Assembly (NCBI RefSeq): GCF_040744945.1
Contig: NZ_CP160453.1
Span: 6,200,001 to 6,264,000, forward strand
DNA length: 64,000 nucleotides
Direction of reading: 5' to 3'
From: Saccharothrix sp. HUAS TT1
GTDB taxonomy: Bacteria; Actinomycetota; Actinomycetes; Mycobacteriales; Pseudonocardiaceae
In this document: piece after piece, positions 1 to 7,953 of the stretch
Layout: each line of letters begins with the position of its first letter
Numbering within the stretch: the first letter of the stretch is position 1
Notes under the pieces: model-generated
Told to the model about the DNA's origin: nothing
The model's input: the letters and a program-made list of their open reading frames with translations, nothing else
Databases searched by the model: none
Program-made: the position numbers and the translations under genes

Positions 1-1
1 C

Positions 2-559
2 GACATCGCCACCGCGCACGCGCTGGCCGAACGCTCCGACGACCCGTACGGCCGGGCCAACGCCGCGTTGTTCGCCGGGTGGGCGGCGTTGCAGGAGCAC
101 GACGCGGCGGCCGCCCTCGACGCGGGCCGCCGCTGCCGGGAGATCGGCGCGCGGCAACACATGCCGCACTTCCTGACGACCGGCGACTTCTTCACCGAGT
201 GGGCCGCCGTGCGCGGCGGGGACGACGGCCGCCTCACCGCCCTGCGAACGGCCGCCGACGGCATCTACCGGCCCGGCCTGCGCGCGACCCGCACCATCAC
301 GCTCGCCGCCACGGCCGACGCGCACCTGGTCGTCGGCGACCGCGCCACGGCGGCGGAGCTGGCCGACCAGGGTTTGGCCGTGGCCGGGCAGGTCGGCGAG
401 CACGTGCTGACCGCCGAGCTGCTGCGCGTGCGCGGCCTGGCCCGCGCGGACCGGTCCGACCTCGACGCGGGCGCGGACCTGGCCCGGGAGCAGGGCGCCG
501 AGCTGTTGCTGGCCCGCTTCCCACGCTGGTTCCACAGGACTCCAACAGCCCTCCGCTGA
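2..559 (+). CDS. C-terminal part of a large protein, probably a regulator with TPR-like repeats (partial)
   Basis: The reading frame is open from the window edge to the TGA at 557-559, so only the last 185 or so residues are present. They are Ala/Leu-rich helical segments with regularly spaced Ala, Gly and Asp (for example AALQEHDAAAALDAGRRCRE and LGARQH-like helices), the look of tetratricopeptide repeats at the end of AfsR/SARP or LuxR-type ATPase regulators. No DNA-binding motif or catalytic motif lies in the visible part. It ends 28 bp before the monooxygenase gene on the same strand, so the two may be co-transcribed, and a pathway-specific regulator would fit. The family assignment is inference; the gene start lies outside the window. 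Confidence 0.6.
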   Translation, partial: DIATAHALAERSDDPYGRANAALFAGWAALQEHDAAAALDAGRRCREIGARQHMPHFLTTGDFFTEWAAVRGGDDGRLTALRTAADGIYRPGLRATRTITLAATADAHLVVGDRATAAELADQGLAVAGQVGEHVLTAELLRVRGLARADRSDLDAGADLAREQGAELLLARFPRWFHRTPTALR

Positions 560-587
560 CCTGTGCGCGACACCCGGAGGAGGACCT

Positions 588-2054
588 ATGGAGTTCGACG
601 TCGTCGTGGTGGGCTGCGGCCCGGTCGGCGCGCTCACCGCGAACCTGCTCGGCGCCAGGGGCGTGCGCACCCTGGTCGTGGAGCGCAGCACGGAGCCGCA
701 CGGGCAGCCGCGCGCGTTCTCGTGCGACGACGAGGCGTTGCGGATCTACCAGCAGGCCGGTCTGCGGGACGTGGTCGCGCGCGACATGCACCAGCCCGAC
801 CGGGCCGAGTACGTCAACGCGAAGGGCCGGGTGTTCGCCACCATCGCCCTGGACGAGGTCGACTTCGGCCTGGGCGCGCGCCCGCTGCACTTCTTCGACC
901 AGCCACGCCTGGAGGCGGCCCTGCGCGGCGGGCTCGACCGGTTCCCGCACGTCACCCTGCGCACCGGGGTCGAGCTGGTGCGGCTCGACCAGGACGGGGA
1001 CGGCGTCACGGCGGTGCTGCGCGACGCCGACGGGGAGGCGGAGGTGCGCGCCCGGTACGTGCTCGGCTGCGACGGCGCCCGCAGCACCACGCGGGTGGCC
1101 GCCGGCATCAAGCTGACCGGGGCGTCCTACGCCGAGCCGTGGCTGGCGATCTCCGGTGACGTCGAGCCCGGCGGCGTGCGGGTGCCGCACACCCGGTTCG
1201 TGTGCGACTGGCGGCGTCCCGCGTTCGTCTCGCCCGGCGCGTTCGGCACCTACCGGCTGGAGTTCATGCTGCGCCCCGACGAGGACGCCGGGGAGGTGGC
1301 GCGGCCGGAGTCGATCGCCCGGCTCGTCGCGCCGTACGTCGACCCGGACCGCTTCACCGTCACGCGCGCGGTCGGCTACACGTTCCACCACCTCGTCGCC
1401 GAGCGGTGGCGCGCGGGTCGGGTGTTCCTGCTCGGCGACGCGGCGCACCAGATGCCGCCGTTCCTGGGCCAGGGCCTGTGCAGCGGGCTGCGCGACGCGG
1501 CCAACCTCACCTGGAAGCTCGCCCTGGCGCTGGCCGGGGACGAGTCCCTGCTGGACAGCTACGAGGCGGAACGCCGCCCGCACACCGAGGAGATGGCGCT
1601 GACCAGCGTGCGGCTTGGCCGGGTGTTCCTGGTGCGCCGCAGGTTCGCCGCGTTCGTGCGCGACGTGGTGCTGCGCGCGGTGCAGACCGTGCCGCGGGTG
1701 CGCGCGGCGGTGCGCCACTTCGAGTTCAAGCCGCTGCCCGCGCTGCCGGACGGGCGGGCCATGTTCCCGCAGCCGGAGGTCGTCGTCGGCGGCGAGCGGC
1801 GGCTGCTGGACGACGTGCTCGGGGCGGACTTCGCGGTCCTCGGCCCGGGGGTGGACGCGGCCACCGCGCGGGACTGGCAGGGCCCGCCCGCGCGGTTCCT
1901 CCGGGTCGTGCGCGAGGGCGATCCGCGCGCCGACGACGACCTGGTGGACGTCACCGGCACGCTCACCGCCTGGTTCGCCCGCCACCGGACCGACGTCGTC
2001 GTGCTGCGGCCGGACCGGTTCGTGCACGAACCGGTCCCCGCCGCGGCCCGGTGA
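588..2054 (+). CDS. FAD-dependent aromatic monooxygenase, MhpA-like
   Basis: 488 aa, the usual size for class A flavoprotein hydroxylases of the PHBH/phenol hydroxylase group. All three FAD motifs are visible: the N-terminal GCGPVGALTANLLGARG dinucleotide-binding loop (residues about 9-25), the GCDGARSTTR motif near residue 160, and GRVFLLGDAAHQMPPFLGQG near 275-295, which binds the FAD ribityl chain. The order and sequence are closest in my judgement to 3-(3-hydroxyphenyl)propionate hydroxylases (MhpA), which hydroxylate phenolic substrates with NAD(P)H and O2; secondary-metabolite hydroxylases share the fold, so the substrate is open. The start is supported by a GGAGGAGG ribosome site at about 573-581. 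It is cytosolic. No ring-cleavage genes sit beside it, so a complete phenylpropionate pathway is not evident here. Confidence 0.85.
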   Translation: MEFDVVVVGCGPVGALTANLLGARGVRTLVVERSTEPHGQPRAFSCDDEALRIYQQAGLRDVVARDMHQPDRAEYVNAKGRVFATIALDEVDFGLGARPLHFFDQPRLEAALRGGLDRFPHVTLRTGVELVRLDQDGDGVTAVLRDADGEAEVRARYVLGCDGARSTTRVAAGIKLTGASYAEPWLAISGDVEPGGVRVPHTRFVCDWRRPAFVSPGAFGTYRLEFMLRPDEDAGEVARPESIARLVAPYVDPDRFTVTRAVGYTFHHLVAERWRAGRVFLLGDAAHQMPPFLGQGLCSGLRDAANLTWKLALALAGDESLLDSYEAERRPHTEEMALTSVRLGRVFLVRRRFAAFVRDVVLRAVQTVPRVRAAVRHFEFKPLPALPDGRAMFPQPEVVVGGERRLLDDVLGADFAVLGPGVDAATARDWQGPPARFLRVVREGDPRADDDLVDVTGTLTAWFARHRTDVVVLRPDRFVHEPVPAAAR

Positions 2055-2066
2055 CCGGCCCGGCGG

Positions 2067-3053
2067 CTACGTGCCGGCGATGGTCACCTTCACCGAGGAG
2101 ACCGCGCCGGCCTCCTGCTCCACGTCGCCGAACGGTTGCCAGGCGCCGTTCGCCACCCGGATCGCGTGGAACAGGCCGGCGCCGGTGGCCACCGCCACGT
2201 GCAACGCGTCGAGCGACGCGGCGATCGAGACGTCCCGCACCGGGTCCACCGGCTGCGGGATCTGCGTGCCGATGCCGTGGAAGGGGTCCCAGGCCCCGTT
2301 CGAGTGGCGCATCGAGTGGTACAGCAGGCCGTCGCTGCCCCGGACCACGGCGTGCAGGACCGTCCCCACCTGAGCCACGTCCACGGTGGACGGCTGCACC
2401 CCGAGGGCTGCCGGGGCGAACGGCACGTCGACCGCCGGCGACCACGCGCCGTCGGCTCCGGCCACGTGGTACGACAACGTCCCGCCGTTGGGGTTCGCCA
2501 CCAGGAGGCGGAGTTCACCGCTGTGGCCCGCCGCCCCCATGACGGAACCCGACGCCTGGCCCGGCAGGGCGGGCAGGTGCGACCACGTGCCGTCGGCGTG
2601 CCGGACCATGTGCGCCGTGTCACTGCCGTACGCCCTGTGCACGAGGTGCAGCTCGCCCGACACGGCGGCCACCGCCACGTCGAAGACCGCGGGGACCGAG
2701 AGGGTGGCCGAGCCCCAGGTCCCGTCGGCGTGGCGGATGCGGTGCTTGAACGACGAGTAGTGCGGCGGGTGGTTGTTGCGGTACTCCTCGACGAGCACGT
2801 GCTCCTCGCCCGCGACGATCGCGGACACCACGTGGCTCGACAACCCGGTGGAGTTCGGCACCAGGCCGAACCCGTCCCACGTGCCGTTCGCGTGGCGGAG
2901 CGTGTGCGCCACGCCCGAAACCGTGAGCGTCGCGAGGTGCACCTCCCCCGGGACGTGCGCCGCCACCGGATCGGCCCACGCCTGCCCCGCGGTGAGCGAC
3001 GCCGCGGTCACCACAGCCACCAGGAGTGTTGCGCCCGTGCTCTTACCCGACAT
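2067..3053 (-). CDS. secreted repeat protein with Gly-x-Trp repeats (beta-propeller-like)
   Basis: 328 aa with a Sec signal peptide (basic start MSGKSTG, hydrophobic core, AWA-DP cleavage near residue 28). The mature part is made of about six degenerate repeats of 45-50 residues, each carrying a motif such as RHANGTWDGFG, RHADGTWGSAT, RHADGTWSHLP, GADGAWSP, RHSNGAWDPF or RVANGAWQPFG. Repeats of the form DGxWxxF are typical of tectonin/PLL-like lectin propellers in actinomycete exoproteins, so a sugar-binding beta-propeller is likely. No enzyme motif is present. A GGGGGAGGGGG ribosome site precedes the ATG. The gene is convergent with the monooxygenase, with 12 bp between the two stop codons. 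Function is inferred from repeat architecture only. Confidence 0.7.
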   Translation of the reverse strand: MSGKSTGATLLVAVVTAASLTAGQAWADPVAAHVPGEVHLATLTVSGVAHTLRHANGTWDGFGLVPNSTGLSSHVVSAIVAGEEHVLVEEYRNNHPPHYSSFKHRIRHADGTWGSATLSVPAVFDVAVAAVSGELHLVHRAYGSDTAHMVRHADGTWSHLPALPGQASGSVMGAAGHSGELRLLVANPNGGTLSYHVAGADGAWSPAVDVPFAPAALGVQPSTVDVAQVGTVLHAVVRGSDGLLYHSMRHSNGAWDPFHGIGTQIPQPVDPVRDVSIAASLDALHVAVATGAGLFHAIRVANGAWQPFGDVEQEAGAVSSVKVTIAGT

Positions 3054-3177
3054 CGTGCCCCCTCCCCCGTGGACCCGAGCGGGTCCGGGATCGGGTCTAC
3101 CACCGGGCGCCCGACGCGGTCCCGGACGCGACCCGGTCGTCTCGCCGCCATTCGTGCGAGCTCGCCGACCCCGGCAC

Positions 3178-3399
3178 TCAGGTCAGGAAGACCCAGTACA
3201 GGTCCCAGGCGCCGTCTTCCTGCTGGCAGGCGTGGTAGTCGACGCCCCACGGCACGTCCTCGGCCGCCTCCTCGCACTGCCGCTCGGTCGCGTAGGTGGC
3301 GACGTACTGCCAGTAGTCCCGGGGCGCGGCCTGAGAGGGTGCGGCGTGAGCGGGTGCGGCGGCCAGGAGCAGCAGGGTCGCCAGGACCAGTGCGCGCAT
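3178..3399 (-). CDS. small secreted protein of unknown function
   Basis: 73 aa from the ATG at 3399. I chose this over the longer frame starting at 3486 because an AAGGGGA ribosome site lies just before it and the protein then begins with a clean signal peptide (MRALVLATLLLLAAAPAHA). The mature part is about 53 residues, acidic and Trp/Tyr-rich, with two cysteines (QCEEAAEDV and HACQQED) that could form one disulfide, and it ends in DLYWVFLT. I do not recognise a family. It has the look of the small secreted two-cysteine proteins common in actinomycetes. It lies 107 bp upstream of the start of the repeat-protein gap region and is transcribed on its own strand with no obvious partner. Confidence 0.65.
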   Translation of the reverse strand: MRALVLATLLLLAAAPAHAAPSQAAPRDYWQYVATYATERQCEEAAEDVPWGVDYHACQQEDGAWDLYWVFLT

Positions 3400-3505
3400 C
3401 GGATCCCCTTGTCGCGGAAAACGCTTTCCACGCGGCGGTGACCCGATGACAGCACAGCCGGGATCCGCCTGGCAACGCGCGGGCACGGCTGCGACCCGAC
3501 CGGCC

Positions 3506-3919
3506 TCAGTCGTCTTCGAGGTCCACGTCGGCCAGGTCGTCCACCCCGACCACGTCGACGTCGTTGAACACGACCACCAACCCGAGTTCGGTGAAGCCGG
3601 GCACGCGGCACTCGGCGAACCGGACCAGCCAGTCCCGGCCGGGGTGGAAGGTGAACTCCGGCTCGGCCACGGCGTCCGGGCCGTAGCCGGGGTGGTCGCG
3701 CAGGTGGTCGGCCACGGCCTCGTGCGCGGTGGCGAGCAGCCGGTCGCGGTCGGCCAGGACCGAGCCGATGAAGGCCAGGTCGAGGTCGGCGGTGGTGGCC
3801 GGTTCCTCCACCAGGACGCTGACCGACGTCCCGGCGGCGGTCGCGTTCCAGCACGCCACGCCTTCGGGGGCGTGGTGCACGGGTGTCAGCTCGCCGAAGC
3901 CGGGAATCGTGATCGTCAC
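3506..3919 (-). CDS. hypothetical protein
   Basis: 137 aa, acidic, with no signal peptide or membrane segment, so probably cytosolic. It starts at GTG 3919. A TAGGAT hexamer lies about 9 nt upstream, a spacing that fits a leaderless transcript. The sequence has an N-terminal beta-rich part (MTITIPGFGELTPV), a middle with LADRDRLLATAHEAVADHL (helix), and an aromatic HPGRDWLVRFAECRVPGF segment before an Asp-rich tail ending DVDLEDD. The general look resembles DUF2262/DUF6985-type small proteins, but I cannot place it with confidence. It stands between the small secreted protein and the divergently transcribed GH3 gene. Confidence 0.6.
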   Translation of the reverse strand: MTITIPGFGELTPVHHAPEGVACWNATAAGTSVSVLVEEPATTADLDLAFIGSVLADRDRLLATAHEAVADHLRDHPGYGPDAVAEPEFTFHPGRDWLVRFAECRVPGFTELGLVVVFNDVDVVGVDDLADVDLEDD

Positions 3920-4030
3920 GCGTCGATCCTAGGCGTGGCTCCCGGACCCGACCGGAACCGGGCCTGCGCGGCGGCGAGAACCGGTCGTCCGGTCTCTTGA
4001 CGTGGGCGGGGCAGGTGAAGTTCGCTCACT

Positions 4031-4044
4031 GGAGAGCGCTCTCC
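4031..4044. promoter_or_regulatory. LacI/CebR-like palindromic operator upstream of the GH3 gene
   Basis: GGAGAGCGCTCTCC is a perfect 14-bp palindrome 65 bp before the GH3 start. Its GAGCGCTC core is the core of the CebR box (TGGGAGCGCTCCCA) that LacI-family repressors use to control sugar-polymer utilisation genes in streptomycetes. Position and shape fit substrate-induced derepression of the secreted glycosidase. Confidence 0.65.
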
Positions 4045-4108
4045 CAGCCCTGTCGACGATCGCGCCCGGCGGCCCGCCGGGCGCGGTCCACCCCTGCATG
4101 GAGCCGTC

Positions 4109-7100
4109 ATGCCCGAAGTGCCCGCCCGGCGACGCCGCCGGGTCCTGCCCCTGCTCGCCGTCCTCGCCGCCCTGGTCGCCGGGCAGCTCGCCACGCTGTC
4201 GCCCGCGGCGGAGGCGGCGGGGGTGCTGCTGTCCCAGGGCAGGCCGACCACCGCGTCGTCCACCGAGAACGCGGGCACCGCCGCGTCGGCCGCCACCGAC
4301 GGCAACACCGGCACCCGCTGGTCCAGCGCGTTCGCCGACCCGCAGTGGTTGAGCGTCGACCTGGGCGCCACCGCGGCGCTGGACCGCGTGGTGCTGAGCT
4401 GGGAGGCCGCGTTCGCGACCGCGTTCCAGCTCCAGACCTCCGCCGACGGCGTCACGTGGACCACCGTCCACACCACCGCCAACGGCACGGGCGGCACGCA
4501 GGACATCGCCGTCACCGGCTCCGGTCGGCACGTGCGGGTGCTCGGCACGGCCCGCGCCACCGGCTACGGCTACTCGCTGTGGGAGTTCCAGGTCTACGGC
4601 ACCACCGGCGGCGGTCCCCCCACGGGCACGCCGATCTCCCAGTACAAGCAGGTCGCGGCGTCCACCTGGGAGGGCGGCAACGCGCCCGCGGCGGCGCTGG
4701 ACGGCCGCGCGAACACCCGCTGGTCCAGCCAGTTCGCCGACAACCAGTGGCTGCGGGTCGACTTCGGCGGCGTCGCGACGGTCAACCAGGTCGTGCTGAA
4801 CTGGGAGGGCGCGTTCGCCCGGGGCTACCGGCTGGAGCTGTCGAACGACGCGGTGAACTGGACCGCGATCCACTCGACCACCACCGGCCCCGGCGGCGTC
4901 GAACGGCTGAACGTCGGCGGCACGGGCCGCTACCTGCGGCTGTTCGCCACCACGCGGGCCACCGGCTACGGCGTCTCGCTGTGGGAGTTCCAGGTCTTCG
5001 GGGCCGTCGACACCTCCGCGAGCACCCCGCCGCTGCTGTCGCCGCCGACGAAGGCGCCGGCGGTCACCGGCCGGTTCGCCCTGTCCGCGCCCGCCGACAA
5101 CGCGATGGTCACCAGCACCCGGCGGCCGGCGTTCTCGTGGGCCGCCGTGCCCGGCGCGGTGCGCTACCAGGTGTGGCTGAACATCAGCCGCACCGACTAC
5201 GACTTCGCCGCGTCCGGCAACCTGATCGACCTCTACACCAAGGTCGCCGAGCCGACCGGGACCGGCTACACGCCCACGTGGGACATCTCCGACCGGTGGA
5301 CGTACCGCTGGTTCGTGGTGGCGGTGGACGGGTCCGGCGGGACCAGCGCGTCGAACATCCGCACGTTCAGCCTGTACGTGCCGACGTTGACCACCGTGGC
5401 CGACGGCGTGCGGATCGTGAACGGCAGCCGCGACCTCAACAAGAACGGCACGGTCGAGCCGTACGAGGACTGGCGGCAGCCGGTGGAGACGCGGGTGAAC
5501 GACCTGCTCGGTCGGATGACGATCGAGGAGAAGGCGTACCAGATGTTCTACAACGCCCAGGTGTTCCCGCGCTCGGGCTGGCACTTCGGGCCGGCCGAGG
5601 CGCAGGACCTGCACACCGCGCTGCTCGGGTCGAGCGGGACCCGCCTCGGCATCCCGTTCGTGTCGGCGGGCGACACCATCGCCGGGTACAAGACGACGTA
5701 CCCGTTGCAGAGCGCGTTGGCGGCGGCCCGGAACTACCCGCTGGACTACAAGCTCGGCGACATGCAGCGGCGCGAGCAGCTGGAGGTCGGCACGCGCGGT
5801 GTGCTCGGACCGCTGGCCGAGGTGGGCACGAAGGTGCTGTACCCGCGCATCCAGGAGGGCAACGGCGAGAGCTCCGAGGTGGCGTCGGCGCAGGTGCGGG
5901 CGCTGGTCGCCGGGTTGCAGGGCGGGCCGGAGCTGAACCCGGCGTCGGTGCTGGCGACGGTGAAGCACTGGCCGGGCGAGGGCGCGGGCGGCGAAGCGCT
6001 GATCGTGTTCGACTCGGTGACGATCAAGTACCACGTGGCGCCGTTCCGGGCCGCGATGGAGGCGGGCGCGGTCAACATCATGCCGGGCTACGCGGGCAGC
6101 TCGCTGCTCGACCCGGGCGGGCCGGGCGCGGGCGACAGCGCGAAGATCCTGGCGTACCTGCGGCAGAACCTCGGCTACACCGGGCTGATCACGACCGACT
6201 GGCTGCCGTCCGGGTCGTGGGTCGGCGCGGCGAACGCCGGTTCCGACGTGATGGGCGGCGCGGACCCGGGCGCGCCCGGGTTCACCATCGGCGGGTTCAC
6301 CTCGGCGGTGCCCGCGGCCCGGATCGACGACGCGGTGCGCCGGGTGCTGCGGCTGAAGTTCAAGCTCGGCATCTTCGAGAACCCGTACGGCGACCCGGTG
6401 AACGGGCCGTACCGGTTCCACAAGCCCGAGTACGCGGCGCTGGCCAACCAGGCGTCGCGCGAGGCGATGACGTTGCTGAAGAACACCAACGGGGTGCTGC
6501 CGGTGCGGCTCAACCGAGGCGACAACATCGTGGTGGCCGGGCCGCGGGCCGACGACACAGCCGCGTGCTGCATCTGGACCAGCTACTTCCACCAGGAGTA
6601 CGGGTCGCAGACCATGCTGGAGGCTATCCGCACGCGTGCCGCGCAGGCCGGGGTGAACGTGCACAAGGACACCGGGCCGTCGCCGAAGCTCGCGATCGTC
6701 GCGGTCGGCGAGACCTCGTACACGCACGCGACGAGCTGGCCGAAGGAGCAGCCGTACCTGCCGCCGGACCAGCTGGCGCTGATCCGGGACTTCCAGCGGC
6801 AGGGCATCCCGGTGGTGGTGGCGCTGGTCCTGCCGCGGCCGTACGTCATCACGGAGTGGCACGACCTGGCGAGCGCGATCGTGGTGACCTACCGCGGCGG
6901 CGAGGAGATGGGTCCGGCGCTGGCGTCGTTGCTGTTCGGCGACTACACGCCGACCGGCAAGCTGCCCTGGCAGCTGCCGCGGGCGCTGTCCGACGTGCTG
7001 CGGCCCGGCGGCACCGACACCCCGGCGGACGCCACCGAGCACTGGGACCTGCCGTTCGACCTGGGCGCCACCCCGGCCGAACGCGCCGACATCCGGGCCC

Positions 7101-7180
7101 GGATCGACGCGGGCCAACCCGTCCCGCCCACCTACGGCACCCCGCTCTACCCGTTCGGCGCCGGCCGGACCACCTGGTAA
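4109..7180 (+). CDS. secreted glycoside hydrolase family 3 enzyme with two F5/8 type C domains
   Basis: 1023 aa. A signal peptide (RRRR then a long hydrophobic core, cleavage near AEAA at residue 38) is followed by two F5/8-type-C/discoidin domains (about 40-170 and 178-300) that repeat the same pattern (NTRWSSQFADNQWL, ATGYGVSLWEFQVFG), an Fn3-like domain (about 315-430, PAFSWAAVPGAVRYQVWLN), and a GH3 catalytic module (about 465-1020). The GH3 nucleophile is Asp697 in GLITTDWLPSG, and VKHWPGEGAGG matches the substrate-binding KH motif. The protein ends in the GH3 C-domain (LFGDYTPTGKLPWQLP). GH3 enzymes release terminal beta-sugars from cellulose, xylan or chitin oligomers; the discoidin domains suggest binding to polysaccharide or glycans. 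Specificity cannot be read from sequence. A LacI-type palindrome precedes it and a strong hairpin follows it. Confidence 0.88.
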   Translation: MPEVPARRRRRVLPLLAVLAALVAGQLATLSPAAEAAGVLLSQGRPTTASSTENAGTAASAATDGNTGTRWSSAFADPQWLSVDLGATAALDRVVLSWEAAFATAFQLQTSADGVTWTTVHTTANGTGGTQDIAVTGSGRHVRVLGTARATGYGYSLWEFQVYGTTGGGPPTGTPISQYKQVAASTWEGGNAPAAALDGRANTRWSSQFADNQWLRVDFGGVATVNQVVLNWEGAFARGYRLELSNDAVNWTAIHSTTTGPGGVERLNVGGTGRYLRLFATTRATGYGVSLWEFQVFGAVDTSASTPPLLSPPTKAPAVTGRFALSAPADNAMVTSTRRPAFSWAAVPGAVRYQVWLNISRTDYDFAASGNLIDLYTKVAEPTGTGYTPTWDISDRWTYRWFVVAVDGSGGTSASNIRTFSLYVPTLTTVADGVRIVNGSRDLNKNGTVEPYEDWRQPVETRVNDLLGRMTIEEKAYQMFYNAQVFPRSGWHFGPAEAQDLHTALLGSSGTRLGIPFVSAGDTIAGYKTTYPLQSALAAARNYPLDYKLGDMQRREQLEVGTRGVLGPLAEVGTKVLYPRIQEGNGESSEVASAQVRALVAGLQGGPELNPASVLATVKHWPGEGAGGEALIVFDSVTIKYHVAPFRAAMEAGAVNIMPGYAGSSLLDPGGPGAGDSAKILAYLRQNLGYTGLITTDWLPSGSWVGAANAGSDVMGGADPGAPGFTIGGFTSAVPAARIDDAVRRVLRLKFKLGIFENPYGDPVNGPYRFHKPEYAALANQASREAMTLLKNTNGVLPVRLNRGDNIVVAGPRADDTAACCIWTSYFHQEYGSQTMLEAIRTRAAQAGVNVHKDTGPSPKLAIVAVGETSYTHATSWPKEQPYLPPDQLALIRDFQRQGIPVVVALVLPRPYVITEWHDLASAIVVTYRGGEEMGPALASLLFGDYTPTGKLPWQLPRALSDVLRPGGTDTPADATEHWDLPFDLGATPAERADIRARIDAGQPVPPTYGTPLYPFGAGRTTW

Positions 7181-7191
7181 CCCGGGAGTCC

Positions 7192-7225
7192 AACGCTCAG
7201 AGCGGCTTCGGCCGCTCTGAGCGTT
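7192..7225. terminator. strong hairpin terminator with TTCG tetraloop
   Basis: A perfect 15-bp stem (AACGCTCAGAGCGGC and its complement) closed by a TTCG loop lies 12 bp after the GH3 stop and 30 bp before the convergent response-regulator stop. It can serve both strands. Confidence 0.85.
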
Positions 7226-7254
7226 CGGCTTCGCGGGCACGGCGCACACCACCG

Positions 7255-7953
7255 CTAGGCGCGGGCGGTCGGAGGGGGCGGGTGGCTGCCGGGCGCGACC
7301 AGACCGCTGTGGTAGGCGGCGGCGATGGCTTGGGCGCGGTCGCGCAGTCCCAGTTTCATCAAGATCCGACCCAGGTGCGTCTTCACGGTCGCCTCACCCA
7401 CCACGAGGTGCACGGCGATCTCCGGGTTGGACAGCCCGTGCGCCACCAGCACCAGCACCTCGCGCTCCCGCGCCGTCAGCTCACCCAGTTCCGCCGACGT
7501 GGGCATCTGGTGGCTGGGGCGGGCGGCGAACTCGCGGATCAGTCCTTTGGCGACGGTCGGGTCCAGCCACGCCTCGCCGGACGCCACCGCGCGCACCGCG
7601 TCGACCAGCTCGCGCGGCACGGCGTCCTTCAGCAGGAACCCGGACGCGCCGGCCCGCAGCGCCGCGTACACGGCCTCGTCCACGTGGTACGTCGTCAAGA
7701 TGATGATCTTGGTGGCGTGGTCCTCGCCCTCCGGGTCGGCGGCGATGATCCGCCTGGTCGCCTCCACCCCGTCCACGCCGGGCATCCGCACGTCCATCAG
7801 CACGACGTCGGGGTGCAGCTCACCGGCCCGCGCCACGGCGCCGGCGCCCTCGTCCGCCTCGGCCACCACCTCGATGTCCGGTTCGGCGTCGAGCAGCATC
7901 GCCAGCCCGGCCCGCACCAGCGGCTGGTCGTCCACCAGCATCACCCGGATCAC
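7255..7953 (-). CDS. NarL/LuxR-family response regulator
   Basis: 232 aa in the usual layout: receiver domain (about 1-120) with acidic pocket DDQP, phospho-acceptor Asp in VVLMDVRMPGVDGVEATR, and the conserved Lys in FLLKDAVPRELVDAV, then a LuxR-type helix-turn-helix (about 150-215) with LTAREREVLVLVAHGLSNPEIA and VKTHLGRILMKLGLRDRAQ. It is the partner of the histidine kinase directly upstream: the kinase stop and this start overlap as ATGA, which indicates translational coupling. The signal and the target genes are not evident from this locus. Confidence 0.93.
   Translation of the reverse strand: MIRVMLVDDQPLVRAGLAMLLDAEPDIEVVAEADEGAGAVARAGELHPDVVLMDVRMPGVDGVEATRRIIAADPEGEDHATKIIILTTYHVDEAVYAALRAGASGFLLKDAVPRELVDAVRAVASGEAWLDPTVAKGLIREFAARPSHQMPTSAELGELTAREREVLVLVAHGLSNPEIAVHLVVGEATVKTHLGRILMKLGLRDRAQAIAAAYHSGLVAPGSHPPPPTARA

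Noticed and set aside
7192..7225. Operator for the response regulator.
   Set aside because: A 15-bp perfect stem with a stable TTCG tetraloop between two convergent stop codons is a terminator.
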